Of a stretch of 64,000 nt of DNA, positions 1 through 8,641 are shown in pieces. Where the stretch lies: positions 310,001 through 374,000 of the forward strand of contig NZ_OY762929.1 in the NCBI RefSeq assembly GCF_963666675.1. The letters run 5' to 3'. Below the pieces are notes generated by a model. It searched no databases, had not been told where the DNA came from, and saw nothing but the letters and a program-made list of their open reading frames with translations. Made by a program: the position numbers and the translations under genes. Numbering within the stretch: the first letter of the stretch is position 1; every line of letters begins with the position of its first letter. Source of the DNA: an uncultured Desulfobacter sp. Lineage in GTDB: Bacteria; Desulfobacterota; Desulfobacteria; Desulfobacterales; Desulfobacteraceae.

Positions 1-1
1 G

Positions 2-1597
2 CTTTCCATTGTCAAGGGGTACGAACTGACGGTCTACTGGTGGCCTATTCTGGCAAAATTACGGGCCATGGTTGCCGGCGTGCTGCCCGCAGCCGGTATA
101 CTGGAAGATCCCTATATCCGTTCCATGGGGCTGTGGATGGTGGATTCGGCCAATGCCCTTCTTAACTATATTCCCATATTTTTGATCTTGTTTTCCCTGA
201 TCGCCATCCTTGAAGACAGTGGATACATGGCCAGGATCGCCTTTATTCTTGACAAGCTGTTTCATTCATTCGGCCTTCACGGCCAGTCCACACTGCCCTA
301 TATCCTGGGCGGTGTGTTTGCCGGGGGATGTGCCGTACCCGGGGTGATGTCCACCAAGGGTATACCGGATGAGCGTTCCCGCATGGCTACGATTCTTACG
401 GTGCCCTACATGAATTGTCTGGCAAAAATTCCCTTTTATACCCTGCTCATCAATGTATTTTTCGCTCCCTACAAATCCTGGGCCATGCTTTTTTTGTCCA
501 CGGTGACGATTTTTGTCGCCCTGCTGGTGGCCAAACTGTTGACCGCCACAGTCCTCAAACATATGGAAACCGCCCCCTTTGTCATGGAGCTGCCCAAATA
601 CCATCCCCCGACGCTGTTCGGCGTGGGACAGCGGGCCATTGAACGGACCTGGCAATACATCAAAAAGGTCGGTTCCATTGTGGTGGCTGTGTCCGTCTGC
701 GTGTTCACCCTGCTTCAGTTTCCGGGAATTTCCGATGAAAAGCAGGCCTATTTTGATGGTGAAATGGCCAATGCCGTAAGCACCTTCCAGGCCAAGATCG
801 CCCAGACCCCGTATGCAAACCAGTTTAAGGATGAGGCGGCCCTGGTCTCCATGATCAATGTGTACAACGATTTTAAAACCGCACGACTGAACACAAAAGG
901 GGCCGAGGCTTCCAAGCGGTTGTCCGAAAAATTTCAAGCCGATTACCCGGAACAGTTTAAATTTCTTAAACCCCGAACGGATAAGGCTGCCAAAAAAGTG
1001 AACAAAGCCCTGCGCGGCCTGGTCTCCACGCGTAAATCCCTGCGGCGTCAGATCAAAGAAGCTCAGATTGAAACAAGTTTCCTGGGTATGGTGGGCCGAT
1101 CGCTGGAACCTGTTACCCAGTGGGCCGGATTCAACTGGAAGATCAATGTTGCCATTCTTTCCTCCTTTGCCGCCCGGGAATCTTCGGTGGCCACCATTGG
1201 TGTGCTTTACCAGCAGGGGGCCGACGACAACAAAAGCCTGGAGGACCGTATGGGCGCCGAGGCCGGAGCGGGCGGCTTTTCTCCCTTGCACGCTTTGGCC
1301 ATCATGGTCTTTTTTGCCCTGTACCCGCCCTGTCTGGCAACCACCATCATGATCAAGGTGCAGACCGGTTCGTACAAATGGATGGTCTTTTCCATGCTGT
1401 TCCCCACCACGTTGGGGTTTATTACGGCCTGCCTGATTTTCACCGGCGGCAGCCTCTTAAATCTTTCCGGTATCCAGATGATGGGTGTGTTTTATGCCGC
1501 CGTCGTCCTGACGACCATGTGTGCGGGCCTGTTCAAATCCTGGAAGCGAAAGCCCGGGCCTTTGCCTGACCTTCGCCAGGCCCCAAAACCGTTGTAG
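2..1597 (+). CDS. feoB: FeoB, ferrous iron transporter (C-terminal part, 5' end outside window)
   Basis: The frame is open from the window edge, so the N-terminal G-protein domain is missing here and the visible 531 residues are the membrane part. It imports Fe2+ across the inner membrane. The first Gate domain is clear around 310-440, with GGCAVPGVMSTKG followed by PYMNCLAKIPFY, the Cys-containing FeoB signature. A second Gate region follows at about 1140-1300 (AARESSVATIGVLY). Between the two halves, at about 735-1075, is a hydrophilic Lys/Glu-rich stretch of roughly 110 residues, a soluble insertion seen in some longer FeoB proteins. Family assignment is firm; the missing G domain is due only to the window boundary. 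Confidence 0.95.
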   Translation, partial: LSIVKGYELTVYWWPILAKLRAMVAGVLPAAGILEDPYIRSMGLWMVDSANALLNYIPIFLILFSLIAILEDSGYMARIAFILDKLFHSFGLHGQSTLPYILGGVFAGGCAVPGVMSTKGIPDERSRMATILTVPYMNCLAKIPFYTLLINVFFAPYKSWAMLFLSTVTIFVALLVAKLLTATVLKHMETAPFVMELPKYHPPTLFGVGQRAIERTWQYIKKVGSIVVAVSVCVFTLLQFPGISDEKQAYFDGEMANAVSTFQAKIAQTPYANQFKDEAALVSMINVYNDFKTARLNTKGAEASKRLSEKFQADYPEQFKFLKPRTDKAAKKVNKALRGLVSTRKSLRRQIKEAQIETSFLGMVGRSLEPVTQWAGFNWKINVAILSSFAARESSVATIGVLYQQGADDNKSLEDRMGAEAGAGGFSPLHALAIMVFFALYPPCLATTIMIKVQTGSYKWMVFSMLFPTTLGFITACLIFTGGSLLNLSGIQMMGVFYAAVVLTTMCAGLFKSWKRKPGPLPDLRQAPKPL

Positions 1598-1614
1598 TTT
1601 TAATTTGACCATGC

Positions 1615-1645
1615 CCGTCAGGCCATTGCCTGAATGGCTTGACGG
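1615..1645 (+). terminator. Stem-loop after feoB
   Basis: CCGTCA-g-GCCATT pairs with AATGGC-t-TGACGG around a 5-base loop, starting 17 bases after the feoB stop. There is no clear U-tract, so it may be an mRNA 3' stabiliser instead of a classic terminator. A second, wider inverted repeat (GTGCCGGCC/GGCCGGCAC) spans 1660-1735 in the same gap. Confidence 0.4.
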
Positions 1646-1805
1646 ACTGCGCTTGCCGGTGCCGGCCTTTATCCTGCCTTTGAAACAAGATTTCACCTCT
1701 TTTCCCAATGAGGTAATCAACACAAGGGCCGGCACTGTAGAGCTTTCACGTGTCACATTGTAAAAAACATGAAGCGCTGTGTTCATGTACCCCGGGATAA
1801 ATCCT

Positions 1806-2729
1806 ATGCACCCTGTAATCCATGTTGACCATCTTTGCCACCGTTACGGCAGCCGTTATATCTATAAGGACCTGAATTTTGCCCTTGCGCCGGGAAAAAT
1901 CTATGGTCTTTTGGGCAAAAACGGCGTGGGTAAAACAACCCTGATCAAAATCTTGATGGGATTTCTCAGGCCTGTATCAGGCCGGTGTACCGTATTCGGT
2001 GAAGATTCCCATGCCCTGACACCGGCCGTTCGGGCTCGCATCGGCCTTTTGTTTGAAGGTCATGTGGCCTATGAGTTCATGTCCATTCGTCAGATAGAAA
2101 AATTTTATGCCCCCTTTTATCCCAATTGGGATAAGCGCATTTACTACCGGATGGTGGATAAGCTGAAACTCTCCCCGGGACACCTGATCCGGCAGATGTC
2201 ATGCGGCCAGCGCTCCCAGGTGGTCCTGGGCCTTTTGATGGCCCAGCAGCCGGAACTGTTGCTGCTTGACGACTATTCCATCGGGCTTGATGCCGGATAC
2301 CGGCGGCTTTTTCTGGACGAAATGCGTGAATATTTAAACCTCGGGAACCGCACGGTATTTTTAACCTCCCATGTGATCCAGGATATGGAAGATTTTGTGG
2401 ATGAAGTGATCTTTCTTGAACGCGGCGGCCGGTTGATGACCACCTCCCTGGAACAGTTTAAAAACTGTTTTGCATGCTACCGGTTAAAGGTTTCCAACGG
2501 AAACGGTACGCCCGGCATCCCCCGGGGGATGAACCGGGAAGAAATCCTGTCCGCCTGCCCCATGCTGAAAAATATTGAAATCCATCAGGATCATTGGGAT
2601 CTGTTCTCTTTTGCGTCCGGCCGGGAACTTGCCGGCGCGCTCAACACTAGGAACTTACCCGGCAATCTTCTTGAGCCGGTCAACCTGAGCCTTGAGGATG
2701 CATTTATCGGATATACGGGGAGGTACTGA
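1806..2729 (+). CDS. ABC transporter ATP-binding protein
   Basis: ATPase of an ABC exporter cassette with the two following genes. The Walker A is GKNGVGKTT; the signature loop is degenerate (MSCGQ in place of LSGGQ), and the Walker B region LLLLDDYSIGLD has Asp where the catalytic Glu is usual. The start is uncertain: the frame also has an ATG at 1779, but MHPVIHVDHL at 1806 matches the usual family N-terminus better. It overlaps the next gene by one base (ATGATG-type junction), so the genes are translationally coupled. The substrate is unknown. The position behind feoB suggests, without proving, a link to metal or haem homeostasis. Confidence 0.85.
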   Translation: MHPVIHVDHLCHRYGSRYIYKDLNFALAPGKIYGLLGKNGVGKTTLIKILMGFLRPVSGRCTVFGEDSHALTPAVRARIGLLFEGHVAYEFMSIRQIEKFYAPFYPNWDKRIYYRMVDKLKLSPGHLIRQMSCGQRSQVVLGLLMAQQPELLLLDDYSIGLDAGYRRLFLDEMREYLNLGNRTVFLTSHVIQDMEDFVDEVIFLERGGRLMTTSLEQFKNCFACYRLKVSNGNGTPGIPRGMNREEILSACPMLKNIEIHQDHWDLFSFASGRELAGALNTRNLPGNLLEPVNLSLEDAFIGYTGRY

Positions 2730-3400
2730 TGATTCAGGCTATTTTCCGAAAAGAATTTTTTAAAATCAGATTGTTAACCCTTTTTACACTGGCGGCCCAC
2801 ATCGCCGTTCTTTTATTCATCTATGTTTCCACGCGCAGGCTGTTCATTCTGGATCATCCTGAAGTGGTCTGGTACCGGGTACTCCATCTTGGCCGGATTC
2901 ATTATGGCCTTTTAAAATATATTCCGCTTATATCCGGTATCCTGATTGCCTGCTTTCAGTTCCTTCCGGAAATGTGGGGGGAACGGTTCCGGCTTTCCCT
3001 TCATCTGCCTGTCTCCCCGGCGTTTGTGGCCCTCTCCCACCTTGTGGTGGGGATAACCGTTTATTGTGCCATGGCCCTTGTGGACCTTTGCGGGCTTGGC
3101 CTGATCACGGGTCTGTTCTTTCCCTGGCAGGGCATAAAAATAAGCCTGTTAACCGCCTTGCCCTGGACCATGGCCGGGGCCGGTGCTTATCTTGGTATGG
3201 CACTGGCCTTACTCGAACCCGATTTCCGGCTCAAGGCGGTCAACCTGATTATCGGGGCCGGTGTGACAGGACTCTACCTTCAAGATGTTGATCCCGGGGC
3301 ATACAGTCCAAGTCTGGTACTGCTCATGGTGCCCCTGCTATTGATGATGCCGGCAATTCTATTACCTGTATTCAGATTTCGCTACAGGAGGGTGGGATAA
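2729..3400 (+). CDS. ABC transporter membrane protein (permease-like)
   Basis: This 223-residue polytopic membrane protein has about six hydrophobic segments: one near residues 13-32, then others at about 64-80, 100-130, 145-160, 170-185 and 195-215. The N-terminus (MIQAIFRKEFFKIR) resembles the cytoplasmic lead of ABC-2 permeases. It sits between the ATPase and a DUF4857-like gene with one-base overlaps on both sides, which argues for one transport complex. No substrate can be read from the sequence. Confidence 0.75.
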   Translation: MIQAIFRKEFFKIRLLTLFTLAAHIAVLLFIYVSTRRLFILDHPEVVWYRVLHLGRIHYGLLKYIPLISGILIACFQFLPEMWGERFRLSLHLPVSPAFVALSHLVVGITVYCAMALVDLCGLGLITGLFFPWQGIKISLLTALPWTMAGAGAYLGMALALLEPDFRLKAVNLIIGAGVTGLYLQDVDPGAYSPSLVLLMVPLLLMMPAILLPVFRFRYRRVG

Positions 3401-4683
3401 TGAATCGCAATACACGGGTCCTTTATTCTATCTTTATTATACTGGTGTCTGCGGTGTACCTGCCCCTGCTGTATGACAAACTTTTTATGGATGAGGTTGA
3501 AAAAACACATCTGTTTTACAGCCCTGTGAGCCGGGACTTTATTTTAAAGGAAAAAATTGTGGGCAAGGTACCCGAAGCGGCCAAAGGTTTTGCCTTTGAC
3601 CACCACAGCAACCTTGCCTATCTGAAAGCGGACGGCACCTATGTGTCCCGCAAGACTTTTGAACGGCATCTGCCCTTTATCTACTATAAAAATATGGAGA
3701 TCCTGGGCGTTCTGCCCATCACCTTGAACGGGCAGACATTTGATAAAAATACAATCAAAGCCCAGCGCCGGGTCCTGGAGCTTAAAGCCCGGGAATTGAT
3801 TGGCAGATACCCTGAAGTCCCCTTCTATCCCCTGCTGGAATCCAACCCCGGTCAGTCAAGGCTTGTATTTCCCGAAAACCGGTTTCGCATGACGGCCACA
3901 CAGATGGAATTTATCAATGCCGATGCCAATGTTGTGGATAGCGTGCGCACCGAAATGTATACCCATGCCCTTGAAAAAAAGGGGTTTGTATTTCCTGCGC
4001 GGTCTGTAAACGGAAAATTTACGGTACTTAAACCCTTTGATGAAGGCGTGTTTATTGTGGACCATAATTTTCATGTGTTTCATGTCAAACGGGTGGATGA
4101 TACGCCTTTGATTGTTAAAACGCCCATTTTGCCGGATTTGAAAATTCGGGCCATCAAGGTGTCGGAAAACAAAGATAAAAAATACTATGGCATGGCCCTC
4201 TCAGGGGATGGGCATCTCTTTCTTTTAGGGTATGACAACTACGGGCTGATCCCTCTTCCCCTAGCCGATTATGATCCGGACCGCATGGATGTTAAGCTGA
4301 TTTTTAATCCATTGTATTGCACGGCGGTATATTCCGATGACACCACCATCCGGGCCGTGGCCATGGATAAAAATTTTGTACCCATTAAAACCTTTGTTCA
4401 CACCATGTCCCGGGCAGCAATTACGGGTGCAGGAAAGGCCCGGGATCTGCTCTTTCCCTTTACCCTGACACTTGGCACAACCTTGAGCAGCGGATATGTA
4501 ACGGCCCGGATCGTGTCCGGTTCCATCTGGTCCCTGGCCGGCATGGGTATCTGTGTGCTGCTTTTTACCGGCGGCACAAAAATATTGACCGGCCAATGGC
4601 CCCGTGGCATGCGAATCATCTCTGTGGCCGGTACAGGTGTTTACGGGCTGATTGCCATGATTATTGCTGCATTCAATGAATAG
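3400..4683 (+). CDS. DUF4857-like membrane-anchored protein
   Basis: 427 residues with a hydrophobic N-terminal anchor (residues about 8-26), a large extracytoplasmic region rich in beta-strand-like repeats (for example YYGMALSGDGHLFLLGYDNYG near 270) and two hydrophobic segments at the end (about 365-385 and 405-422). Order and size match the third member of ATPase/permease/DUF4857 cassettes; that name is from memory of the family and was not checked. It is probably an accessory subunit of the preceding ABC system. No enzymatic motif is visible. Confidence 0.6.
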   Translation: MNRNTRVLYSIFIILVSAVYLPLLYDKLFMDEVEKTHLFYSPVSRDFILKEKIVGKVPEAAKGFAFDHHSNLAYLKADGTYVSRKTFERHLPFIYYKNMEILGVLPITLNGQTFDKNTIKAQRRVLELKARELIGRYPEVPFYPLLESNPGQSRLVFPENRFRMTATQMEFINADANVVDSVRTEMYTHALEKKGFVFPARSVNGKFTVLKPFDEGVFIVDHNFHVFHVKRVDDTPLIVKTPILPDLKIRAIKVSENKDKKYYGMALSGDGHLFLLGYDNYGLIPLPLADYDPDRMDVKLIFNPLYCTAVYSDDTTIRAVAMDKNFVPIKTFVHTMSRAAITGAGKARDLLFPFTLTLGTTLSSGYVTARIVSGSIWSLAGMGICVLLFTGGTKILTGQWPRGMRIISVAGTGVYGLIAMIIAAFNE

Positions 4684-4693
4684 GAGAAATAAA

Positions 4694-5057
4694 TGAAACA
4701 ATACCCAAACCGTTGAGATTATGGACGGCAAGCCCTATACCGGTAACAGCAGATGGGATTGCCACCTGCATGGGGTTCTCCACCCAGGCAGAGGACAATT
4801 TTTACCCGCAGACACAAGTAACGGGGTCAAGGCTTTCCATTCTCCTGTCCAACCCGGGCAGATGGTTTATCCGTTATTTTATTAAAGTGGGTGCCCCTGA
4901 ACAGGATAAAGACAAATATCATCCAGATGAAACGGACCGCCACGTTAACATTATAAATACTGAGCTGATTATTTACGGATCAACCACCGGAAATACCGAA
5001 TCTGTTGTCGATACCATTTCAACAAATTTGTCAAAGGCTAATTACAAAATCCAATAG
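4694..5057 (+). pseudogene. Decayed gene with a flavodoxin-like start
   Basis: Two overlapping frames look like pieces of broken genes. An ATG at 4693 stops after 7 codons. The next frame, NTQTVEIMDGKPYTGNSRWD, continues to a stop at about 4885. A third frame runs to 5057 and ends with LIIYGSTTGNTESVVDT, which matches the FMN-phosphate-binding loop at the N-terminus of flavodoxins, then stops after about 15 more residues. I infer a frameshifted and 3'-truncated remnant. The identity of the first part is unknown. Confidence 0.4.
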
Positions 5058-5092
5058 ATCCATCTGTCTGATAATGGACACAGGAGTGATCA

Positions 5093-5404
5093 ATGCCGCA
5101 TAAACAAAAAAGACACCTAATATCCATGCTCAAAGACATTGGTTTTTTGAACCGTACCGCCATGGCCGCCGGAAATGCCGGAAAATTTGGTACGGCCTTT
5201 AAGAATATGAACGAGGCCTTGGATATAACCCGTAAATTGAATAAAGAATGCCTGGCGGCAAAGCTTTTAAACAACCTGGGCAATTTATACACCATGTCCG
5301 GGGAATGGGATAAGTCGTTGCTGGTATATGAGCAGTCCATGTGTATTGTGACCGAGCATTACGGTACCGACAATATTCTTTATAACAGCCATGGGCTGAC
5401 CTGA
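5093..5404 (+). CDS. Small TPR-like protein, probably truncated
   Basis: 103 residues with two helical repeats of TPR character (NAGKFGTAFKNMNEALDITR and LLNNLGNLYTMSGEWDKSLL). The last codons and the stop lie inside a dispersed hairpin repeat that begins at 5381, so the original C-terminus was probably lost when that element arrived. An AGGAG-like site precedes the ATG. The function is unknown: a protein-interaction fragment, or the first gene of a decayed system. Confidence 0.5.
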   Translation: MPHKQKRHLISMLKDIGFLNRTAMAAGNAGKFGTAFKNMNEALDITRKLNKECLAAKLLNNLGNLYTMSGEWDKSLLVYEQSMCIVTEHYGTDNILYNSHGLT

Positions 5405-5480
5405 CATATCAGCACTGAAGGACAGCCCACAACGAAGGTTGAAAAAACTCAGTAACTTACTGAGCTCTTTCATATAAAAA
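5381..5480 (+). repeat. Dispersed 3'-end hairpin element, copy A
   Basis: Runs from TATAACAGCCATGGGCTGAC through a GGGCTG...CAGCCC hairpin, the motif CCCACAACGAAGGTTGAAA, and the exact 17-bp palindrome CTCAGTAACTTACTGAG at 5448-5464, to CTTTCATATAAAAAA. It aligns closely with copy B (7075-7176, opposite orientation) and less closely with copies C and D. It overlaps the end of the TPR ORF. No ORF or transposase is present, so it is MITE-, REP- or regulator-like. Confidence 0.75.
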
Positions 5481-5618
5481 AACCACAAAAAAATTTGGTT
5501 TATCTTTTAACACCGGACATCCCAGCCGCATGATAGCGGAATCTCTCTCTTCTATATTACTGCCGGGATTCCTCCCGGCAGTCTTTTAAAATTTATACCC
5601 GTTGCTGGACGACGATCC

Positions 5619-6755
5619 TCAATGCGCGACGGCGGCGCATTCATTCTTCCCAATATCCATGATTTCCTGTTCTTCTTCATCCACTGCCAGCAATCCTGCG
5701 TTGATCTCACGGATTTTGGTATACTCATCGGGCTGCGACCGCATATTGGCCTGGATAAAAGCGAAGAAATCTTTTTTGTTATTGATGGAATAAATATCAG
5801 TATTCCGTTTTTTAACGTCTCCCATGGAGGCGGCAAAAATCAGGTTTTCATTCGCTTCATCCCATTCCATATAGTGGCCCGGCAGTATGACGGTGTTATC
5901 ATCAAGCTTTAGCAGGATGTTGGTCATGGTGTTAAAGAGCATTTCGGACCATGCTTCCGACATGCCCCCAAGATCCGGCCGTCCTATGGATTTAATGAAC
6001 ACAGTATCGCCGGTGATAAGGTATTTCCCGTCGATCAGGTAACAGGTGCTGCCGGGCGTATGGCCGGGGGTGCGGATCACTTCTACCCAAGGGCCGCTGC
6101 CGATGCGATGCCGTTCGCCGTCCCTGGCCGGTGTGTAAGGAAACTTGGCATCTTTAAAATCGTCATCCGGGGCTATGATCTCTGCGCCGACGTTTTGCCG
6201 CAGCATGTCACTGCCGGAGATGTAATCTGCCTGGCGGTGGGTCTCAAAAGTTTTGGTGACGGCACAGCCTTTGTCCTTTGCAAAATCGAGATAAAACTGA
6301 ATATCCTTGGCCGGGTCGAACACCATTATCTCGTTGCCGCTGATCAGCCCATAGCTGCACGAGGCCTTGCCGGGCCGCCGGAACTGGTAGAGTTCATATC
6401 CCTCACCCGTTCCCACCTGAATGGGCGCCAGCAGATTGCCCCATGCCCTGATGCCTATTTTCATATGGGCCACGTCCCCATAGCCGTGATTCACCAGGAT
6501 CTCCCCCACATACTTTGAAGAGCCTTCCTTGGCGCAGACAATGCGCACTTTTTTCCCCCGGGGGACTTTTGCCACACTGCCCTCTTCATCCTCAATGAAG
6601 TCAAAGTAGGCCACGTTCACCATATCCACAGGATTAGGGCCTTCTACCTTGAAACGGCCGAATTCAACGTCATTGCGGACATCCAGCAGCAAAAAATCTT
6701 CTTTATTGATTATCCAGTCGAACATTTCGCCGGCCGTAAAAGATCCGAGTGTCAT
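5619..6755 (-). CDS. Rhodanese / metallo-beta-lactamase fusion (persulfide dioxygenase-like)
   Basis: 378 residues: an N-terminal rhodanese domain (about 1-115) with active-site loop CAKEGSS (Cys74), then an ETHE1/glyoxalase-II-type MBL domain (about 120-345). MBL motifs are THRQADY (173-178), TPGHTPGS (His232), TGDTVF (Asp250) and LPGHY (His294). The usual THxHADH is changed: the second His is Gln175 and the third is Tyr178. As I recall, ETHE1-type dioxygenases bind one Fe through the first His plus the later His and Asp, so a mononuclear site may survive. It is the last gene of an operon with DsrE-like and TusA genes, which suggests handling of protein or low-molecular-weight persulfides. 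GGAGAG precedes the ATG. Confidence 0.85.
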   Translation of the reverse strand: MTLGSFTAGEMFDWIINKEDFLLLDVRNDVEFGRFKVEGPNPVDMVNVAYFDFIEDEEGSVAKVPRGKKVRIVCAKEGSSKYVGEILVNHGYGDVAHMKIGIRAWGNLLAPIQVGTGEGYELYQFRRPGKASCSYGLISGNEIMVFDPAKDIQFYLDFAKDKGCAVTKTFETHRQADYISGSDMLRQNVGAEIIAPDDDFKDAKFPYTPARDGERHRIGSGPWVEVIRTPGHTPGSTCYLIDGKYLITGDTVFIKSIGRPDLGGMSEAWSEMLFNTMTNILLKLDDNTVILPGHYMEWDEANENLIFAASMGDVKKRNTDIYSINNKKDFFAFIQANMRSQPDEYTKIREINAGLLAVDEEEQEIMDIGKNECAAVAH

Positions 6756-6793
6756 TTTTTTCTCTCCATCATTTAATCATGGGTCTAACCGCT

Positions 6794-7036
6794 TCAGGAG
6801 GTCCGCCTGATAAAAAATCGGAAGAGATCGCCTTCCTCCTTGATTTCTACAATCTCATGCCCGGTCGTTCGGCCCCAGGCTGGTATATCCGTCAGGGAGC
6901 CTTTATCGGTGGTGTGGGCTTCAATGACTTCACCGACCGCGACATCCTTGATTCCCTTACTGATCTTCACCACCGGCATGGGGCAGGCCAACCCCTTGAG
7001 ATCCAATGTTTTGGTAACTTTTATTTCATCGCTCAT
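6794..7036 (-). CDS. tusA: TusA-family sulfur carrier protein
   Basis: 80-residue TusA/SirA-fold protein with the invariant CPMP motif (Cys18), which carries sulfur as a persulfide. The start was set at ATG 7036 because GGGAGAG lies 5 bases upstream; the in-frame GTG at 7042 would have no spacing. It lies 38 bp upstream of the rhodanese-MBL gene and downstream of the DsrE-like gene on the same strand, a typical sulfur-relay arrangement. TusA proteins also occur in molybdenum cofactor and sulfur oxidation pathways, so the acceptor is open. Confidence 0.9.
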   Translation of the reverse strand: MSDEIKVTKTLDLKGLACPMPVVKISKGIKDVAVGEVIEAHTTDKGSLTDIPAWGRTTGHEIVEIKEEGDLFRFFIRRTS

Positions 7037-7074
7037 GACCACTCTCCCTTATAGATTTTGAAATCATTATATAG

Positions 7075-7176
7075 TTTTTATATGAAAGAGCTCAGTAAGT
7101 TACTGAGTTCTTTCAACCTTCGTTGTGGGTCGAAGCCTGGGTCATGATAGACCTGGCTCGGCCCATGGCCGTTATA
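7075..7176 (-). repeat. Dispersed 3'-end hairpin element, copy B
   Basis: Read on the minus strand it starts at the TAA stop of the DsrE-like gene (ATATAACGGCCATGGGCCGA), forms a hairpin (GGGCCGAGCCAGG with CCTGGGCTTCGACCC-like pairing), continues with CCCACAACGAAGGTTGAAAG and contains the same perfect palindrome CTCAGTAAGTTACTGAG (7091-7107). It separates the DsrE-like gene from tusA, so it lies inside the transcribed region of the sulfur operon. Confidence 0.75.
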
Positions 7177-7735
7177 TGAAAAGCTGAACCTTACTGTTGC
7201 CGGCTTCTTCCAGGAATTTCGCCACACCCCCGTATTCCAGGTGTTCGTAATCGATCATCTCCTCCCGGGTGAACCCCATGAGATCCATGGACATTTCGCA
7301 AATAACAATTCTCACCCCGAGTTCCTCAGCCAGTGCAAACATCTCCTCCAGGGAAGCGACGTTCTTTTTTTTCATCAAGGATTTCATCATGGCGGTGCCC
7401 AAACCGCCCATTTTCATTTTGGATAGATGGACATTTCTGGGGCCTTTGGGCAGCATGGTGCCGAACATTTTACCCATGATATCCTTACCGCCGACATTCT
7501 TGGTTTTATCCCTCAGGACCGGCGTTCCCCAGAAGGTGAAAAACAACACTGCATCCATCCCCATGGCCACGGCCCCGGTGGCCATGACCAATGATGCAAG
7601 CACTTTGTCCAGGTCTCCGCTAAAGACAACGATCGCTAATTTGTTCTCGGTGGAGCCGCGTTGCATTGCGTCTATCCGGGCTTTTAAGGCGTTGAGCTGT
7701 TCTTCCATTTGTTCCATCATTTCCTCCTTTGCCAT
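7172..7735 (-). CDS. DsrE/DsrF/DrsH-like family protein
   Basis: 187 residues: an N-terminal helical segment (about 1-28, Met/Glu-rich) followed by the DsrE-like fold beginning KLAIVVFSGDLDKVLASLV. The later VRIVICEMSMDLMGF contains the conserved Cys of the peroxiredoxin-like DsrE subfamily. Such proteins pass sulfane sulfur with TusA. It is the first gene of a three-gene minus-strand operon with tusA and the rhodanese-MBL fusion. An AAAGGAGG-type site precedes the ATG. The stop codon coincides with the edge of repeat copy B. Which oxidised or reduced sulfur species is involved cannot be read from the sequence. Confidence 0.85.
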   Translation of the reverse strand: MAKEEMMEQMEEQLNALKARIDAMQRGSTENKLAIVVFSGDLDKVLASLVMATGAVAMGMDAVLFFTFWGTPVLRDKTKNVGGKDIMGKMFGTMLPKGPRNVHLSKMKMGGLGTAMMKSLMKKKNVASLEEMFALAEELGVRIVICEMSMDLMGFTREEMIDYEHLEYGGVAKFLEEAGNSKVQLFI

Positions 7736-7897
7736 AGAGTATATACAAATTCATAATGTGAATTAAAAGGGAGACCGTCAAGATAAATCGCTCATTTTCT
7801 CCTCGATGAACGAATGTATACAAGATCCTGTTGACCCATTCATTTAAAATGATTGGTGGTAAAATCCAATAATCAACTTATTGTAACCGTAAGATAG

Positions 7898-8430
7898 ACG
7901 GCAGTCTTTTTTGTTGATGCATGCAATGGTTCGATTGCCGGATTCCACAAAAAGGCCGCAGCCGCCCAGCGAGCGCTGGCGGGTGCCGGTGGTGTTTTTG
8001 TAGCAGCTGCAGACCTTACAGCCGTTCTCTTTCAGGCTTTTCATATGGTTCAGGAGATTGCCTTTTCTTACGGGTTTGATCCCAATGAAACCATTGAAAA
8101 AGAGATAATACTAAGGATAATTGAAATCGTTCTTGGTGGATCCGACATAAAATTCAGGGCCCTTGGGGAGATTGAACAATTAATATTGGAAAAACAGGAA
8201 GAGAAAGGTTCGGAAACATCGAAAAAGAGTGTTCATATCATAGGGGCAAGGTCACTGGAAAAATATACAAAAGACCTTACGGTTGCCTTGGTTGTTCGAC
8301 TTGCACCACGCAGTTTACCGCTCATATCCATTGGGTTTAGTGCATATATAAACCACCAGCTTATGAACGCTTCGGCAAATGCGGGGTTTATGGTTTATAG
8401 ACAACGGTTCATCCTACGGAAAAAAATATT
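7898..8430 (+). pseudogene. EcsC-family protein remnant (5'-truncated)
   Basis: A frame without a start runs from a stop at 7895 through an Ala-rich segment into IAFSYGFDPNETIEKEIIL, typical of the EcsC C-terminal half, and ends with MVYRQRFILRKK, where EcsC similarity stops. The first ATG in frame is at 8045, well inside the domain, so an intact protein is not possible. From about 8420 the frame runs into an opposite-strand gene remnant and ends at 8554. EcsC proteins are membrane-associated and of uncertain role. Confidence 0.65.
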
Positions 8431-8641
8431 TGCCGCCGTACTTCTGGATTTCCGCAATAATCTCATCCGCGTATTTGCTATGTTCGGGATACCACTGCCG
8501 ATATGCCCGGGTGCTTTTCAATTGGGAGGACGCCCCCCTTTTTGCGTGAGATAGCCAACCAGATTATCCAGTTCATCGTTAGTGCATTTTCTGAGAAGGG
8601 GAATTAGATCTACACCCGGTTCCCTGAGTTTGATTTCCGAC
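8422..8641 (-). pseudogene. UPF0174/DUF3944 (YaaW-like) remnant with frameshift
   Basis: From ATG 8641 the frame reads DLIPLLRKCTNDELDNLVGY, matching the DUF3944 start of YaaW-like proteins, and stops at 8551 or so. One frame over, similarity resumes with YPEHSKYADEIIAEIQKYGG, which matches the next YaaW segment, then ends near the EcsC remnant at 8422. It is therefore frameshifted and 3'-truncated. EcsC and YaaW-like genes are often found in related contexts, so both may come from one lost locus. Confidence 0.6.

Noticed and set aside
266..1291. Long minus-strand ORF opposite feoB
   Set aside because: Biased His/Gly/Gln composition and full overlap with the clear FeoB frame mark it as an antisense shadow.
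7844..8044. A 66-residue Cys-rich minus-strand ORF beginning MKSLKENGCKVCSCYKN
   Set aside because: The plus strand in the same place continues the EcsC remnant in frame upstream of 8045, so the ORF is a shadow of that coding sequence.
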